This document shows, in pieces, positions 32,948 to 44,556 of a DNA stretch of 64,000 nucleotides. The stretch lies in contig NZ_ACQA01000001.1 of assembly GCF_000182645.1 (NCBI RefSeq), positions 2,174,001 through 2,238,000 of the forward strand. Direction: 5' to 3'. The stretch is from Brucella intermedia LMG 3301 (GTDB lineage: Bacteria > Pseudomonadota > Alphaproteobacteria > Rhizobiales > Rhizobiaceae). The stretch's first letter is position 1; every line of letters starts with the position of its first letter. The position numbers and the translations under genes were made by a program. The notes below the pieces were generated by a model. It saw nothing but the letters and a program-made list of their open reading frames with translations. It was not told the DNA's origin and made no database searches.

Positions 32948-34329
32948 CAGCCGTGCCCTTCCTTGGTAAAGGCACCCGACACCATCTTCTTCTCATGCAG
33001 GAATGCACTCGGTTCTCGACTTCCGACGAAACCGCGCGGCTTCCAGACCATGACTACGACCATGGCAAGACCGAAGATGAGCATGCGGTAGAGTTCCGGC
33101 GTGAAATCCGGTCCGAAGACAGCTTTCAGGAAGCCCATTTCACGCAGGATTTCCGTGCCGCCGATCATGACGATCGCCGCAATGGCAATACCGACCAGCG
33201 AGCCCATGCCGCCTAGAACGACAATGGCCAGAATGACGGCGGATTCAAGGAACACGAAGGATTCCGGGCTGACGAAGCCCTGGCGTGCCGCAAAGAAGGA
33301 ACCGGCGAAACCACCGAACATCGCGCCCGTGGCAAAGGCCGTGAGCTTGGTCGTGGTGGTGTTGATACCGAGCGAACGGCAGGCGATTTCGTCTTCGCGC
33401 AGCGCTTCCCACGCACGGCCAACCGGCATACGGCGCAGGCGGATGGTGACCCAGGCCGTCAGAAGCGCCAGCAGAAGGATGACGTAATAGAGGAAGAACT
33501 TGTAGTGCGCGGCCGAGAAGGTGAGGCCGAAATAGGCTGCAAAACCGTCCTTGCTGGCATTGAAAGGCAGGCCGAAGAAGGTGGCCTTGGCAATGCCGGA
33601 AACGCCGAAGGTGCCGCGAGTAACATCCGTCCAGTTGATGAGCACCAGACGGATGATTTCACCGAATGCCAGCGTCACGATGGCGAGATAGTCACCGCGA
33701 AGGCGCAGAACCGGGAAGCCAAGGATGACGCCCCATGTCGCCGCCAGAATGCCCGCTATCGGCAGCAGCATCCAGAAGGACAGGCCGAAATAGGATGACA
33801 GCAGAGCGTAGGAATAAGCGCCCACTGCATAGAAGGCCACGTAACCCAGATCGAGAAGACCGGCGAGGCCCACCACGATGTTGAGGCCCCAGGCCAGCAT
33901 CACATAGATGAGGATCTGGACGCCGAAATTGTCGACCCATTTGAGCGATCCCTGCCAGCCGAGGAAGGCGACGATCAGGATCGGATAGACAAAAAGGAAG
34001 GCGACGCCGAGACGCGAGAAGTGGCGGCGCACGAAAGATGGGCTTTCGACCGCAAGGGCAGGCTGCTGCTTGCTCTTGGCAAGCTTGCGCGCCTCCAGCC
34101 AGGGCTGGGTAAAGGCAACGAACAGGAAACGGCCAATGGCGGCCAGCACGACGATGACGGCCAGCGCACCCCAGCGCTGTTGCAGCACCAGTTCATTGTT
34201 GATGTTCTGATCGGTCTTGAAACCGATGATGAGGCAGAAGAGGCCCAGCGCCAGAAGACCGGCGAAGAACCCTTCACGAATGGCCCGGCCAAAAAGGGAA
34301 TCCGGGCGTGAACTCGACTGTGCAGCCAT
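32947..34329 (-). CDS. livM: branched-chain amino acid ABC transporter, permease LivM
   Basis: The 460-residue inner-membrane protein has a long N-terminal part with extra hydrophobic segments before the conserved LivM domain ([26 protein letters not shown]). The EAA loop is near [21 protein letters not shown]. With LivH it forms the channel. It sits between livH and livG with one-base junctions. Confidence 0.94.
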   Translation of the reverse strand: MAAQSSSRPDSLFGRAIREGFFAGLLALGLFCLIIGFKTDQNINNELVLQQRWGALAVIVVLAAIGRFLFVAFTQPWLEARKLAKSKQQPALAVESPSFVRRHFSRLGVAFLFVYPILIVAFLGWQGSLKWVDNFGVQILIYVMLAWGLNIVVGLAGLLDLGYVAFYAVGAYSYALLSSYFGLSFWMLLPIAGILAATWGVILGFPVLRLRGDYLAIVTLAFGEIIRLVLINWTDVTRGTFGVSGIAKATFFGLPFNASKDGFAAYFGLTFSAAHYKFFLYYVILLLALLTAWVTIRLRRMPVGRAWEALREDEIACRSLGINTTTTKLTAFATGAMFGGFAGSFFAARQGFVSPESFVFLESAVILAIVVLGGMGSLVGIAIAAIVMIGGTEILREMGFLKAVFGPDFTPELYRMLIFGLAMVVVMVWKPRGFVGSREPSAFLHEKKMVSGAFTKEGHG

Positions 34330-34331
34330 GA

Positions 34332-35240
34332 TTATACCTTTTCGACTTCAGGACGGCCAAGAATGCCGGACGGCATGAAGATCAGCACGATGGCGAGGAT
34401 CGAGAACGCGGCAACGTCCTTGTAATCGATCGAGAAATAAGCCGACCACAACGCTTCGATGAGACCGATGAGCAGGCCACCGACCACAGCGCCAGGAAGC
34501 GATCCGATACCACCCAGAACCGCTGCCGTGAACGCCTTGACGCCGGGGATGAAGCCGTCGGCAAAGGAAATCACACCATAGAAGGAGAGGTAGAGCGTAC
34601 CGGCCACTGCCGCGAGCATGGCACCCATCACGAAGGTGAGCGAAATGACGCGATCGACATTGATGCCGAGAAGCGCGGCCATCTTCCGGTCCTGCTCGCA
34701 GGCGCGCTGCGCACGGCCGAGCGAGGTGCGATTGACGATATACCAGAAGATCGTCAGCAGCACCGCGGTTACCACGATGACAACGATCTGCTTCAGCGAA
34801 ATCGTCACATTCGTACCGAAGAGATTGAAGGAGCCGTTCAGAAGCTGAGGCACCGGCTTGTTACGCGGGCCTTGCGTAACCTGAACGAAATTCGACAAGG
34901 CAATCGACATGCCGATAGCCGTGATCAACGGCGCGAGGCGGAACGAACCGCGCAACGGCCGATAGGCCACGCGTTCGATCGTCCAGCTCCACAAGCCTGT
35001 CAGCAGCATGGCGACGATCATCATCAGAAGAAGCATCAGCGCAATCGGCAGGGCACCGATGAATGTTGTGATGATGAGAAAAACAATCAGCGCCATGAAG
35101 GCGCCGAGCATGAAGACATCGCCATGAGCAAAGTTGATCATGCCGATAATGCCATAGACCATCGTGTAGCCGATGGCGATCAGGCCATAGATCGAGCCGA
35201 GCGCGAGCCCGTTGATCACCTGCTGGAAGAAATATTCCAT
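34332..35240 (-). CDS. livH: branched-chain amino acid ABC transporter, permease LivH
   Basis: The 302-residue inner-membrane protein has the LivH pattern [20 protein letters not shown] and an EAA-like loop around [19 protein letters not shown]. It is the first gene of the permease operon. ATG 35240 gives the usual N terminus [12 protein letters not shown]; an ATG five codons upstream is also in frame. Confidence 0.93.
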   Translation of the reverse strand: MEYFFQQVINGLALGSIYGLIAIGYTMVYGIIGMINFAHGDVFMLGAFMALIVFLIITTFIGALPIALMLLLMMIVAMLLTGLWSWTIERVAYRPLRGSFRLAPLITAIGMSIALSNFVQVTQGPRNKPVPQLLNGSFNLFGTNVTISLKQIVVIVVTAVLLTIFWYIVNRTSLGRAQRACEQDRKMAALLGINVDRVISLTFVMGAMLAAVAGTLYLSFYGVISFADGFIPGVKAFTAAVLGGIGSLPGAVVGGLLIGLIEALWSAYFSIDYKDVAAFSILAIVLIFMPSGILGRPEVEKV

Positions 35241-35641
35241 CGAGAAGCCACCCATTTTACCGTCCGGGGTTTTTTTGACGCATCTTTATTTCGTGCGCCT
35301 TCATTTTATTCCCGGCTATTTACACCTAACGGCTGTATAGAGGAATGCAAGCCCCTTTTGTCTCCGACAAAAGACTAAGGGCATCATCCTTCCACAAACT
35401 AGTTATGTCCCCTAACAAACGTCCTGTATATGTTTTTTTCTCCTACCCGGGGCGCCTTATTCCACATTTTTTGCACGACCGGAAAGCCAAAAAATAGGGA
35501 GGCCGTTAAGAAAATTACCGACCGTACCCACTTTATGGTCTTTGGGACGCCAGCCTGCAAGCGCGGCTGAGGCGGATTTGGTTTCCGAACCGGAGAATTT
35601 TCACCCATACCTAGCGCCAAAACCTGTTTCCCCAATAGACC
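35241..35641. other. 401-base region upstream of livH
   Basis: This region contains the liv operon promoter and the end of the hydroxyproline transcript. A 78-residue frame at 35399-35635 has neither a good ribosome site nor similarity that I recognise, and is not called. Confidence 0.6.
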
Positions 35642-36643
35642 CTACGCGACTGTGAACCCGTGTGCAAAGGGATCGCGATCATCGATGAAGATCGTGTTGT
35701 AGCCGGTCATGCGCGCCCAACCTGCGATTGACGGCACGATTGCAGGACGCCCGGCGACTTCCGCAGCGCGCTCCACGCGGCCATGGAAGAGCGATCCGAT
35801 GATGGATTCATGCACGAACTCGTCGCCCGGCTTCAGCTTGCCCTTGGCTGCCAGCTGCGCCATGCGCGCAGACGTACCGGTACCGCAGGGCGAACGGTCG
35901 ATTGCCTTGTCGCCATAAAAGACCGCATTGCGGGCATGCGCTTCCGGATGCTTGGCCTTGCCGGTCCATAGAATATGGCTCAGACGGTTGATGTCAGGCA
36001 GCAGCGGATGCTGGAACTTGTACTTCTCGTTCAGCCGCTGGCGCAGGACGGGACTCCAGGCGATCAGCTGCAACGCGGAATAATCTTCCATGTCCGTGTA
36101 ATTTTCTTGCGGCTCGACAATGGCGTAGAAATTGCCGCCATAAGCCACGTCGACCTTGAGGCTTCCAAGGTCGGGACATTCGACTTCAAGCCCCTCGGCA
36201 TAAAGGAAGGCCGGGACATTGGTGAGGCGAACACGGTCGACATACTGGCCGTTCTGCTCATACTCGATGGCCACCAGACCGGCAGGCGTATCGAGATTGA
36301 GCTTGCCCGGCGTCTTCGGCGTCACCAGCCCCTGCTCTATCGCCATCGTGACGGTGCCGATGGTGCCGTGGCCGCACATCGGCAGGCAGCCGGACGTTTC
36401 GATGAAAAGCACCGCCACATCGCAATCAGGCCGCGTGGGCGGGTAGAGAATGGAGCCGGACATCATGTCGTGGCCGCGCGGCTCGAACATAAGCCCCGTG
36501 CGAATCCAGTCATATTCCGCCAGAAAATGCGCGCGCTTTTCCATCATGGTCGAACCTTCGAGGTTCGGCCCGCCGCCGGCCACCAGACGCACCGGATTGC
36601 CGCAGGTATGCCCGTCGACGCAGAAGAAGGAATGTCTTGCCAT
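35642..36643 (-). CDS. prpA: 4-hydroxyproline epimerase, proline racemase family (PrpA type)
   Basis: The 333-residue enzyme converts trans-4-hydroxy-L-proline to cis-4-hydroxy-D-proline. The catalytic pair Cys90 (MCGHGTIG) and Cys253 (SPCGTGTSA) is present. PrpA of Brucella was described as a B-cell mitogen; whether this copy has that property is not shown by sequence. ATG 36643 gives the family N terminus MARHSFFCVDGHTCG; the long upstream frame is in the next gene. The stop of the oxidoreductase at 36649 is five bases away, so the two genes are cotranscribed. Confidence 0.93.
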   Translation of the reverse strand: MARHSFFCVDGHTCGNPVRLVAGGGPNLEGSTMMEKRAHFLAEYDWIRTGLMFEPRGHDMMSGSILYPPTRPDCDVAVLFIETSGCLPMCGHGTIGTVTMAIEQGLVTPKTPGKLNLDTPAGLVAIEYEQNGQYVDRVRLTNVPAFLYAEGLEVECPDLGSLKVDVAYGGNFYAIVEPQENYTDMEDYSALQLIAWSPVLRQRLNEKYKFQHPLLPDINRLSHILWTGKAKHPEAHARNAVFYGDKAIDRSPCGTGTSARMAQLAAKGKLKPGDEFVHESIIGSLFHGRVERAAEVAGRPAIVPSIAGWARMTGYNTIFIDDRDPFAHGFTVA

Positions 36644-36648
36644 GATGG

Positions 36649-37911
36649 TCAGTTCCGAAAACGTTGTGGCTTGAAAGGTTCGATGTCGATTGCCGGCGCG
36701 GCACCCGTGATGAGATCGCGGATAAGCCGCCCGGTCGCCGCCGACTGCGTGAGGCCAAGATGGCCATGGCCGAAGCCGTAATAGATGTTGCCGCCCGCCG
36801 AGGCCCGGCCGATGACCGGAACGGAGTCCGGCATGGATGGCCGATAGCCCATCCATTGCCGCCCGCCTTCCGTGCGCAGGCCCGGCAGAAACATGGAAGC
36901 CTTCTTTAGCATGGCTTCGGACCGCGCGAAATTGGGCGGCAGGTCCAGCCCGCCGAACTCGACAGCGCCGCCGACGCGCAGGCCCGTTTCCATCGGCGTG
37001 ATGACGAAACCGTGGCCGGGAAAAGTCAGCTGGCGCTTCACATCGAAACTGCCGACCGGCAGGGTCGTATTGTAACCGCGTTCCGTGTCGAGCGGCACTG
37101 CATCGCCAAAGCCTTTGGCGAGATCACGCGACCAGGCGCCGGCCATCAGGACAAGGTGCGCCGCCCGGATTTCGGTCCCATCATCGAGACGAACGCTCGC
37201 CCCGCCATTGACTGGCCTTGCATTCGTGACCTTTGCCTGAAGGAAGCGTGCGCCCCTGCTTTCCGCATAGGCCCAGATCGCCTTGCCGAACAGCTTCGGA
37301 TCGCTGACATTCTTCCAGCCCGGAACGAAAGTTCCGGCTACGAAACGCGGGCTCAGGCCCGGCTGCAATTCGGCAAGCCGATCACCGCGCACGTGTTCAT
37401 AGGTAATTCCGGCATTTTCCCGAACATCCCAGCCGGGCTGCGAGGCCGCAAGCTCGGCTTCGCTCTCATAAAGTTCCAGATTGCCGTTTTCGCGCAAGCG
37501 ATCGCGCAGGCCCGCCCTGTCGATCAGGCCCATCATCTCGCTGCCGGCAAGCCGCATGATGTCGGCCTGCGCAATCGCGGTTTTTGCCAAAGCATCCGCG
37601 CTGCTGGCCCGCCAGAACCGGTAAAGCCAGGGCACCATTTTTGGAAAATAGGAAGGACGGATCGTAAACGGCCCGAGCGGGTCCATCAGCCAGCCCGGCA
37701 CCTTGCGCATGACACCCTTGGAGGCGAGCGGAAGAATGTCGGAAAAAGCAAGCGCCGCGGCATTGCCCGAGCTGGTTTCCTCGCAAATGCCGGTTCTGTC
37801 GATAACCAGAACCTGACGCCCCGCCTCGGCAAGCAAGGCCGCAGTGGCGACGCCGACGATACCGCCGCCGATAATCAGAACATCCTGCTGACCCTGCGGA
37901 TCAGATTTCAT
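36649..37911 (-). CDS. FAD-dependent D-amino acid oxidoreductase (likely D-hydroxyproline dehydrogenase)
   Basis: The 420-residue protein has an N-terminal FAD-binding motif VLIIGGGIVGVATAALLAEAG and the DAO/DadA C-terminal region with GHGHLGLTQSAATGRLI. The gene precedes the epimerase in one operon, so oxidation of cis-4-hydroxy-D-proline is the most likely reaction. DadA-like oxidation of other D-amino acids is an alternative. GGAG lies about ten bases before ATG 37911. The upstream in-frame ATG at 37995 is rejected. Confidence 0.87.
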   Translation of the reverse strand: MKSDPQGQQDVLIIGGGIVGVATAALLAEAGRQVLVIDRTGICEETSSGNAAALAFSDILPLASKGVMRKVPGWLMDPLGPFTIRPSYFPKMVPWLYRFWRASSADALAKTAIAQADIMRLAGSEMMGLIDRAGLRDRLRENGNLELYESEAELAASQPGWDVRENAGITYEHVRGDRLAELQPGLSPRFVAGTFVPGWKNVSDPKLFGKAIWAYAESRGARFLQAKVTNARPVNGGASVRLDDGTEIRAAHLVLMAGAWSRDLAKGFGDAVPLDTERGYNTTLPVGSFDVKRQLTFPGHGFVITPMETGLRVGGAVEFGGLDLPPNFARSEAMLKKASMFLPGLRTEGGRQWMGYRPSMPDSVPVIGRASAGGNIYYGFGHGHLGLTQSAATGRLIRDLITGAAPAIDIEPFKPQRFRN

Positions 37912-38126
37912 CGTATACGGCTCCCCACCGGATTCAATTTTGCCTTGTGCCTCGCCGAAAAACCGGCAGAGACCATTGCTTCGGCCAATCGGCAATCGCC
38001 ATGTTCAACGCCAGCACGCGATTTCTGTCCATCGATTTTTTGGAATGACGCTGTGCTGAAAGTTTGCCATCGCTTGAAAAAGCCACAAAGGCCAAGTTAG
38101 GGATCGACAATGCAAATCGCCTCTTA

Positions 38127-38150
38127 TTGATATATCAGAGATATATCTAT
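38127..38150. promoter_or_regulatory. candidate GntR operator between the hydroxyproline operon and gntR gene
   Basis: GATATATC occurs at 38129-38136 and 38140-38147, 11 bases apart, within TTGATATATCAGAGATATAT and following bases. Each copy is palindromic. The site is in the divergent gap, 40 bases upstream of the GntR start. Confidence 0.6.
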
Positions 38151-38186
38151 AGGATTGAACTATGTCAATCGTCGTAACCACAAGGC

Positions 38187-38891
38187 ATGGACGGCATGGA
38201 AGAAACGAACGTTCGAGACAGGCTGACGCGGAGCCCGGCAAACATGCCGCTGGCCACCATGGACAGCTGGGGTAGCGAAAGCCTCGCCGAGCAGGCCTAT
38301 CGCATTCTGGAACGGTCTATCGTCACGCTGGAACTGGAACCGGGGACGGTCGTCAACGAGCGCACGCTGATCGAGCTGACCGGCATGGGCCGCACGCCCA
38401 TGCGCGAGGCCATTCAACGGCTCGCGTGGGAGGGCCTTGTGGAAGTGCGCCCGCGTTCAGGCATTGCCATCGCGGCAATCGACCCGAAGGATTTCATCAA
38501 GGTGCTGGATGCGCGCGAAGGCGTCGAGCGCGTTCTGGCGCGCGATGCGGCACGCTTCGGCAGCCCGCGCGACTATGAACGGCTCGAAGCGGCGGCAGCA
38601 GCCATGCGGCAGGCAATTCCCGATGAGGACGTGGCGCTGTTTCTGGATGCCGACAAGGCATTCGACATCGTTCTGGGTGCGGCTGCGAGCAACCCCTACG
38701 CAGCGCGTATCGCCGCTCCCTTGCAGAGCCACAGCCGCCGCTTCTGGTTCCGGCTCCGCCCATCGAGCGGCATAGCCGGTTCGGCCAATGCCCACGCAAC
38801 ATTGATTGAAGCGATCGTTTCCCGCCAGCCGGAACGGGCAAGCGATACGGCCAGCGAACTCATGGCCTATCTGCGGACGCTCGCGCCCTGA
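38187..38891 (+). CDS. GntR-family (FadR/FCD) regulator
   Basis: The 234-residue protein has an N-terminal winged helix (LAEQAYRILERSIVTLELEPG, GRTPMREAIQRLAWEGLV) and a helical FCD ligand-binding domain (residues about 95-225). It is divergent from the hydroxyproline genes with a palindromic site between, so it probably represses them and responds to a pathway compound. An alternative ATG at 38196 (MEETN) exists. Confidence 0.87.
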   Translation: MDGMEETNVRDRLTRSPANMPLATMDSWGSESLAEQAYRILERSIVTLELEPGTVVNERTLIELTGMGRTPMREAIQRLAWEGLVEVRPRSGIAIAAIDPKDFIKVLDAREGVERVLARDAARFGSPRDYERLEAAAAAMRQAIPDEDVALFLDADKAFDIVLGAAASNPYAARIAAPLQSHSRRFWFRLRPSSGIAGSANAHATLIEAIVSRQPERASDTASELMAYLRTLAP

Positions 38892-38908
38892 TTTCCGGCA
38901 CCCGGGGT

Positions 38909-39124
38909 TCAGCGCGCCCGCGAAGACCGGCGAGACCGCTCATTGCTCCGCACATCCACGGCAGCAGCTGAAGCAGTATCAAAGATCAGCCCGTCATCGG
39001 TATTCACGTCATTCAAAGCTTGAGCATAGCCATGCCGTGTCCCGCGCGCCATATCCTTTGCCTGCACCGCCGCGACCGCAAGCACCGCACACAAACCCAC
39101 GACAGCCTGAGATGAATGACGCAT
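38909..39124 (-). CDS. small secreted protein of unknown function
   Basis: The 71-residue product begins with a likely signal peptide, MRHSSQAVVGLCAVLAVAAVQA, and then a short mature part that ends in Arg/Ser-rich sequence. GGAG lies eight bases before the ATG at 39124, which favours a real gene. No family was recognised. It converges on the GntR gene and stands alone. It could still be a chance frame. Confidence 0.5.
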   Translation of the reverse strand: MRHSSQAVVGLCAVLAVAAVQAKDMARGTRHGYAQALNDVNTDDGLIFDTASAAAVDVRSNERSRRSSRAR

Positions 39125-39267
39125 CTCGAACGCTCCCATCACACTTCCACGCTCGTCACACTTTCCACGATTGACCGCGACCAGTGGACCGTGCGGCTGC
39201 GACGGAAAGATGGCGCGGCAGGTTCAATTTCGAGACGCCAGCTCACGAAATCGTAATCAGCCAAAGA

Positions 39268-39292
39268 AAAAACCCGAAGCTGTCGCTTCGGC
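39268..39292 (-). terminator. intrinsic terminator of the MarR gene
   Basis: CCGAAGC and GCTTCGG pair around TGTC, followed on the minus strand by GTTTTTTCTTT. Confidence 0.85.
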
Positions 39293-39319
39293 TTCTGGTC
39301 GTTGTTGAAACTGGCAACA

Positions 39320-39757
39320 TCAATGGGATTTGTTCATCGAATCCGACATCTTGCGAAGCACGTTGAGCGCGATGTTCAGCTCCTCGTCGCTAACGCCTTC
39401 GAGAAGGTCTTCGCGCACGTCTCCGGCGAGCTTCACGACCTGCTCGGCCAGAATCTTGCCTTCTGCCGTCATGACGACGCGCTTGGCGCGGCGGTCGCCC
39501 TGGACCGTCTGCCGTTCGATGAAAGACTGCCGCTCCAGCCCATCGAGCAGGCGAACCATGGTCGCATTCTCGATTTCCAGCGCTTCCGCCAGTTCCTTCT
39601 GGTAAAGACCTTCCTGTTCCATCAGCGCAAGCAGGGTGCGCGCACGGGCCAATGTCAGGCCCCGCTCCTTCACCCGGGCGTCGAAGACAGTGCGAAGCCT
39701 GCGATTAACCTTCGCCATGGCATCAATCATTTCAGCTCTTAGGTCCGCCGTATCCAT
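39320..39757 (-). CDS. MarR-family transcriptional regulator
   Basis: The 145-residue protein has a MarR winged helix with YQKELAEALEIENATMVRLLDGLE and the wing RRAKRVVMTAEGK. It stands alone; a near-perfect palindrome (39774-39787) lies just upstream, suggesting self-control. The regulated target is not seen nearby. Its ligand is unknown. Confidence 0.88.
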   Translation of the reverse strand: MDTADLRAEMIDAMAKVNRRLRTVFDARVKERGLTLARARTLLALMEQEGLYQKELAEALEIENATMVRLLDGLERQSFIERQTVQGDRRAKRVVMTAEGKILAEQVVKLAGDVREDLLEGVSDEELNIALNVLRKMSDSMNKSH

Positions 39758-39773
39758 GCCAATCGCCTTATAT

Positions 39774-39787
39774 ATTAGTAAACTAAT
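39774..39787. promoter_or_regulatory. 14-bp palindrome, candidate MarR operator
   Basis: ATTAGT and ACTAAT flank AA, forming a perfect inverted repeat 16 bases upstream of the MarR start codon. Confidence 0.6.
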
Positions 39788-39925
39788 GATTGCGAACTTG
39801 GATAGATCGCTGCCGAACCATTTTCAAGCGAACTTCCTGAACTCACGCAAGCGTGATGGGATTTAACGCCAATATGACAGTTCTGCGAACAAATTCACTG
39901 CCGGGCCGGTGATCTGAAAAAGAAA

Positions 39926-39950
39926 AAGCGGGCACAAGCCCGCTTTCACG
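39926..39950 (-). terminator. intrinsic terminator of the atp operon
   Basis: AGCGGGC and GCCCGCT pair around ACAA with flanking A- and T-runs, about 25 bases after the atpC stop on the minus strand. Confidence 0.88.
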
Positions 39951-39972
39951 AAAACGACAGGATTGCAGCCGA

Positions 39973-40380
39973 TCAGGCCGGCATGATCGTTCCCTGCAGC
40001 GTCATCAGCTGGTGCAGGAAGATTTCCGCCTTGGTGCGATGCTCGTTGGTCGAGGCATCTTCCAGATGCTTGCGGGCTTCCTCGATGCGGCGCTGGATGT
40101 CTGCCGGATTGATATCGTCCACATGGGTGGCCGATTCAGCCAGAACGGTGCAGCTCTGCGGGGTGATATCAGCGAAACCGCCGAAGACCACGTAGGAGTC
40201 GGATTTGCCGTCGGCAAGCTTCACCGAAACGACACCCGGCATGATCGTCGTCATCAGCGGCGAATGACCGGCGAGAGCCGTCAGATAGCCTTCGCTACCC
40301 GGAATGACGACTTCCGTCACCTGCGCGGAAAGCAGGAGCCGTTCAGGCGACACGAGTTCGAATTGGAAAGCTTGAGCCAT
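39973..40380 (-). CDS. atpC: ATP synthase F1 epsilon subunit
   Basis: The 135-residue central stalk subunit has the N-terminal beta sandwich (FELVSPERLLLSAQVTEVVIPGSEGYLTAL split here) and helical C-terminal domain. ATG 40380 is preferred over the in-frame ATG three codons upstream. It is the last gene of the operon. A palindromic repeat lies between it and atpD. Confidence 0.95.
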   Translation of the reverse strand: MAQAFQFELVSPERLLLSAQVTEVVIPGSEGYLTALAGHSPLMTTIMPGVVSVKLADGKSDSYVVFGGFADITPQSCTVLAESATHVDDINPADIQRRIEEARKHLEDASTNEHRTKAEIFLHQLMTLQGTIMPA

Positions 40381-40403
40381 GGTTCTCACTTGAATTCAAA
40401 AGC

Positions 40404-40450
40404 ACGGTTCCGAAAATTAAACCGGTTTTCGGAAAGGTCATGCTTAAACA
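40404..40450. repeat. CCGAAAA/TTTTCGG-family repeat between atpD and atpC
   Basis: CCGAAAA (40410-40416) and TTTTCGG (40426-40432) pair; the outer arm is decayed but the tail TCATGCTTAAACAAAATG matches the copy at 58663-58718. Confidence 0.75.
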
Positions 40451-40502
40451 AAATGATTGGCTTTCACGGCGGGCCTTGCGGCCCACCGGGAAATTCAATT
40501 CA

Positions 40503-42059
<1,557 letters not shown>

Positions 42060-42072
42060 TTACCTTCCGTTA

Positions 42073-42113
42073 GCATGATCCCGAAAAGTTGCAGACTTTC
42101 CGGGAAATCATGC
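42073..42113. repeat. CCGAAAA-family palindrome between atpG and atpD
   Basis: GCATGAT (42073-42079) pairs with ATCATGC (42107-42113), with CCCGAAAAGT against ACTTTCCGGG inside. Confidence 0.85.
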
Positions 42114-42126
42114 GGTAAACCAAACT

Positions 42127-43005
42127 CTAGAGCGCTTCCGCGCCCGAAATGATTTCGATCAGTTCCTTGGTGATCTGCGCCTGACGCTGGCGGTTGTACG
42201 TGATCGACAGCTTGTTGATCATGTCGCCCGCATTGCGCGTCGCATTGTCCATCGCGCTCATCTTCGCGCCCATCTCGCCCGCGACATTTTCCAGCAGAGC
42301 ACGGAAAATCTGGACCGAGATATTGCGCGGGATCAGCGTCGACAGGATCGCCGCGGGATCAGGTTCGTATTCGTAGATCGCATCGCCTGCGGTCTCGCCG
42401 CCCGCACTGTCGCCAGCCGAAGCCGGGATCAGCTGCTGTGCGGTCGGAACCTGGGAGATCACCGACTTGAATTCGGAATAGAACAGCGTGCAGACGTCGA
42501 AAGCGCCTTCCTCGAACAGCTTGATGATCTTGTGGCCGATCTGGTCGGCGTGCACAAAAGCGAGCTGCTTGACTTCGCGCAGATCGACATGATCGACCAG
42601 CAGGCTGGCAAATTCGCGACGCAGAATATCCGCGCCCTTCTTGCCGACCGTGATGATCTTGACCGTCTTGCCTTCAGCGAGGAGCTTGCGGGCATGATCG
42701 CGCGCAAGACGCGCGATCTGGCTGTTGAAACCGCCGCAAAGGCCACGTTCTGCGGTGCAGACGACGAGCAGATGCACGTCGTCCTTGCCCGTACCGGCCA
42801 TCAGGGCCGGCGCATCTTCGCCGGTGACGTTCTGCGCGATATTCGCGAGAACGGCGCCCATGCGCTGCGAGTAAGGCCTTGCGGCTTCCGCAGCTTCCTG
42901 GGCACGGCGCAGCTTCGCCGCGGCGACCATTTGCATCGCCTTGGTGATTTTCTGCGTCGCCTTGACCGAGGCGATACGGTTTCTCAGATCCTTTAGTGAA
43001 GGCAT
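42127..43005 (-). CDS. atpG: ATP synthase F1 gamma subunit
   Basis: The 292-residue rotor subunit has the N- and C-terminal coiled-coil helices ([20 protein letters not shown] and [20 protein letters not shown]) that form the central shaft. It follows atpA after a gap of about 20 bases. Confidence 0.96.
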   Translation of the reverse strand: MPSLKDLRNRIASVKATQKITKAMQMVAAAKLRRAQEAAEAARPYSQRMGAVLANIAQNVTGEDAPALMAGTGKDDVHLLVVCTAERGLCGGFNSQIARLARDHARKLLAEGKTVKIITVGKKGADILRREFASLLVDHVDLREVKQLAFVHADQIGHKIIKLFEEGAFDVCTLFYSEFKSVISQVPTAQQLIPASAGDSAGGETAGDAIYEYEPDPAAILSTLIPRNISVQIFRALLENVAGEMGAKMSAMDNATRNAGDMINKLSITYNRQRQAQITKELIEIISGAEAL

Positions 43006-43026
43006 CCGTTCATCCCGTCACAAGTT

Positions 43027-44556
43027 TCAGGCAAAGGACTTGGCGAAAGCGTCGATCGCTGCCTTGAGCTTGGCCTTGAGGTCATCGGTAATGGCTTTCT
43101 CGTTGCGGATGCCATCGAGCACATCCTTGTGCTCGGTGCGCAGCGAAGCGAGAAGACCTTCTTCGAACTTGCCAACCTGGCTGACGGCAAGCTTGTCGAG
43201 ATAGCCGTTAACACCGGCGAAAATCACGGCAACCTGCTCTTCCGTCTTCAGCGGCGAGAACTGCGGCTGCTTCAGGAGTTCGGTCAGGCGCGCACCGCGG
43301 TTCAGAAGGCGCTGCGTTGCAGCGTCAAGGTCGGAACCGAACTGTGCGAAGGCAGCCATTTCACGATACTGGGCGAGCTCGCCCTTGATCGAACCGGCAA
43401 CCTGCTTCATGGCCTTGATCTGGGCCGAGGAACCAACGCGCGAAACCGACAGACCGACGTTAACAGCCGGACGGATACCCTGATAGAACAGGTTGGTTTC
43501 AAGGAAGATCTGGCCGTCGGTGATCGAGATCACGTTGGTCGGAATGAAGGCGGAAACGTCGTTGCCCTGCGTTTCGATGACCGGCAGAGCCGTCAGCGAG
43601 CCAGCGCCGTTTTCGTCGTTGAGCTTTGCAGCGCGTTCGAGAAGACGGGAGTGCAGGTAGAAAACGTCGCCCGGATAAGCTTCGCGGCCCGGAGGACGAC
43701 GCAGCAGAAGCGACATCTGACGATAAGCAACGGCCTGCTTGGACAGATCGTCATAGCCGATGAGGGCGTGCTGGCCGTTGTCACGGAAATATTCGCCCAT
43801 CGCGCAGCCCGCAAACGGTGCGAGATACTGCATCGGAGCCGGATCGGAAGCGGTAGCCGCGATAACGATCGAATATTCCAGAGCGCCGCGTTCTTCGAGA
43901 ACCTTGACGAACTGGGCAACGGTCGAACGCTTCTGGCCGACGGCGACGTAGACGCAGTACAGCTTGTCCTTGTCCGGGCCGTTATCGTGGATCGGCTTCT
44001 GGTTCAGGAAGGTGTCGAGGATGATGGCGGTCTTGCCGGTCTGACGGTCACCGATGACCAGCTCGCGCTGGCCGCGGCCAACCGGGATCAGAGCGTCGAT
44101 GGCCTTGAGACCCGTCGACATCGGCTCGTGAACCGACTTGCGCGGGATGATGCCAGGCGCCTTGACGTCGACGCGGCGACGTTCCTTGGCCTTGATCGGA
44201 CCCTTGCCGTCGATCGGATTGCCGAGAGCATCGACAACGCGGCCGAGCAGTTCCGGACCGACCGGAACGTCCACGATTGCGCCGGTACGCTTGACGACGT
44301 CGCCTTCCTTGATGTCACGGTCGGCACCGAAGATAACGACGCCGACATTGTCGCTTTCAAGGTTCAGCGCCATGCCGCGAATGCCACCGGGGAATTCGAC
44401 CATTTCACCGGCCTGAACATTGTCCAGACCATAGACGCGGGCGATACCGTCGCCAACGGACAGAACCTGACCGACCTCGGAGACCTCAGCCTCCTTGCCG
44501 AAGTTCTTGATTTGCTCTTTCAGGATAGCGGAAATTTCCGCGGCGCGGATGTCCAT
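43027..44556 (-). CDS. atpA: ATP synthase F1 alpha subunit
   Basis: The 509-residue non-catalytic subunit has Walker A GDRQTGKT and the arginine finger region [16 protein letters not shown]. The ATG overlaps the atpH stop by one base (TGATG). Confidence 0.97.
   Translation of the reverse strand: MDIRAAEISAILKEQIKNFGKEAEVSEVGQVLSVGDGIARVYGLDNVQAGEMVEFPGGIRGMALNLESDNVGVVIFGADRDIKEGDVVKRTGAIVDVPVGPELLGRVVDALGNPIDGKGPIKAKERRRVDVKAPGIIPRKSVHEPMSTGLKAIDALIPVGRGQRELVIGDRQTGKTAIILDTFLNQKPIHDNGPDKDKLYCVYVAVGQKRSTVAQFVKVLEERGALEYSIVIAATASDPAPMQYLAPFAGCAMGEYFRDNGQHALIGYDDLSKQAVAYRQMSLLLRRPPGREAYPGDVFYLHSRLLERAAKLNDENGAGSLTALPVIETQGNDVSAFIPTNVISITDGQIFLETNLFYQGIRPAVNVGLSVSRVGSSAQIKAMKQVAGSIKGELAQYREMAAFAQFGSDLDAATQRLLNRGARLTELLKQPQFSPLKTEEQVAVIFAGVNGYLDKLAVSQVGKFEEGLLASLRTEHKDVLDGIRNEKAITDDLKAKLKAAIDAFAKSFA

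Noticed and set aside
35399..35635. 78-residue frame between livH and the epimerase gene
   Set aside because: No ribosome site, no family, and a composition unlike its neighbours.
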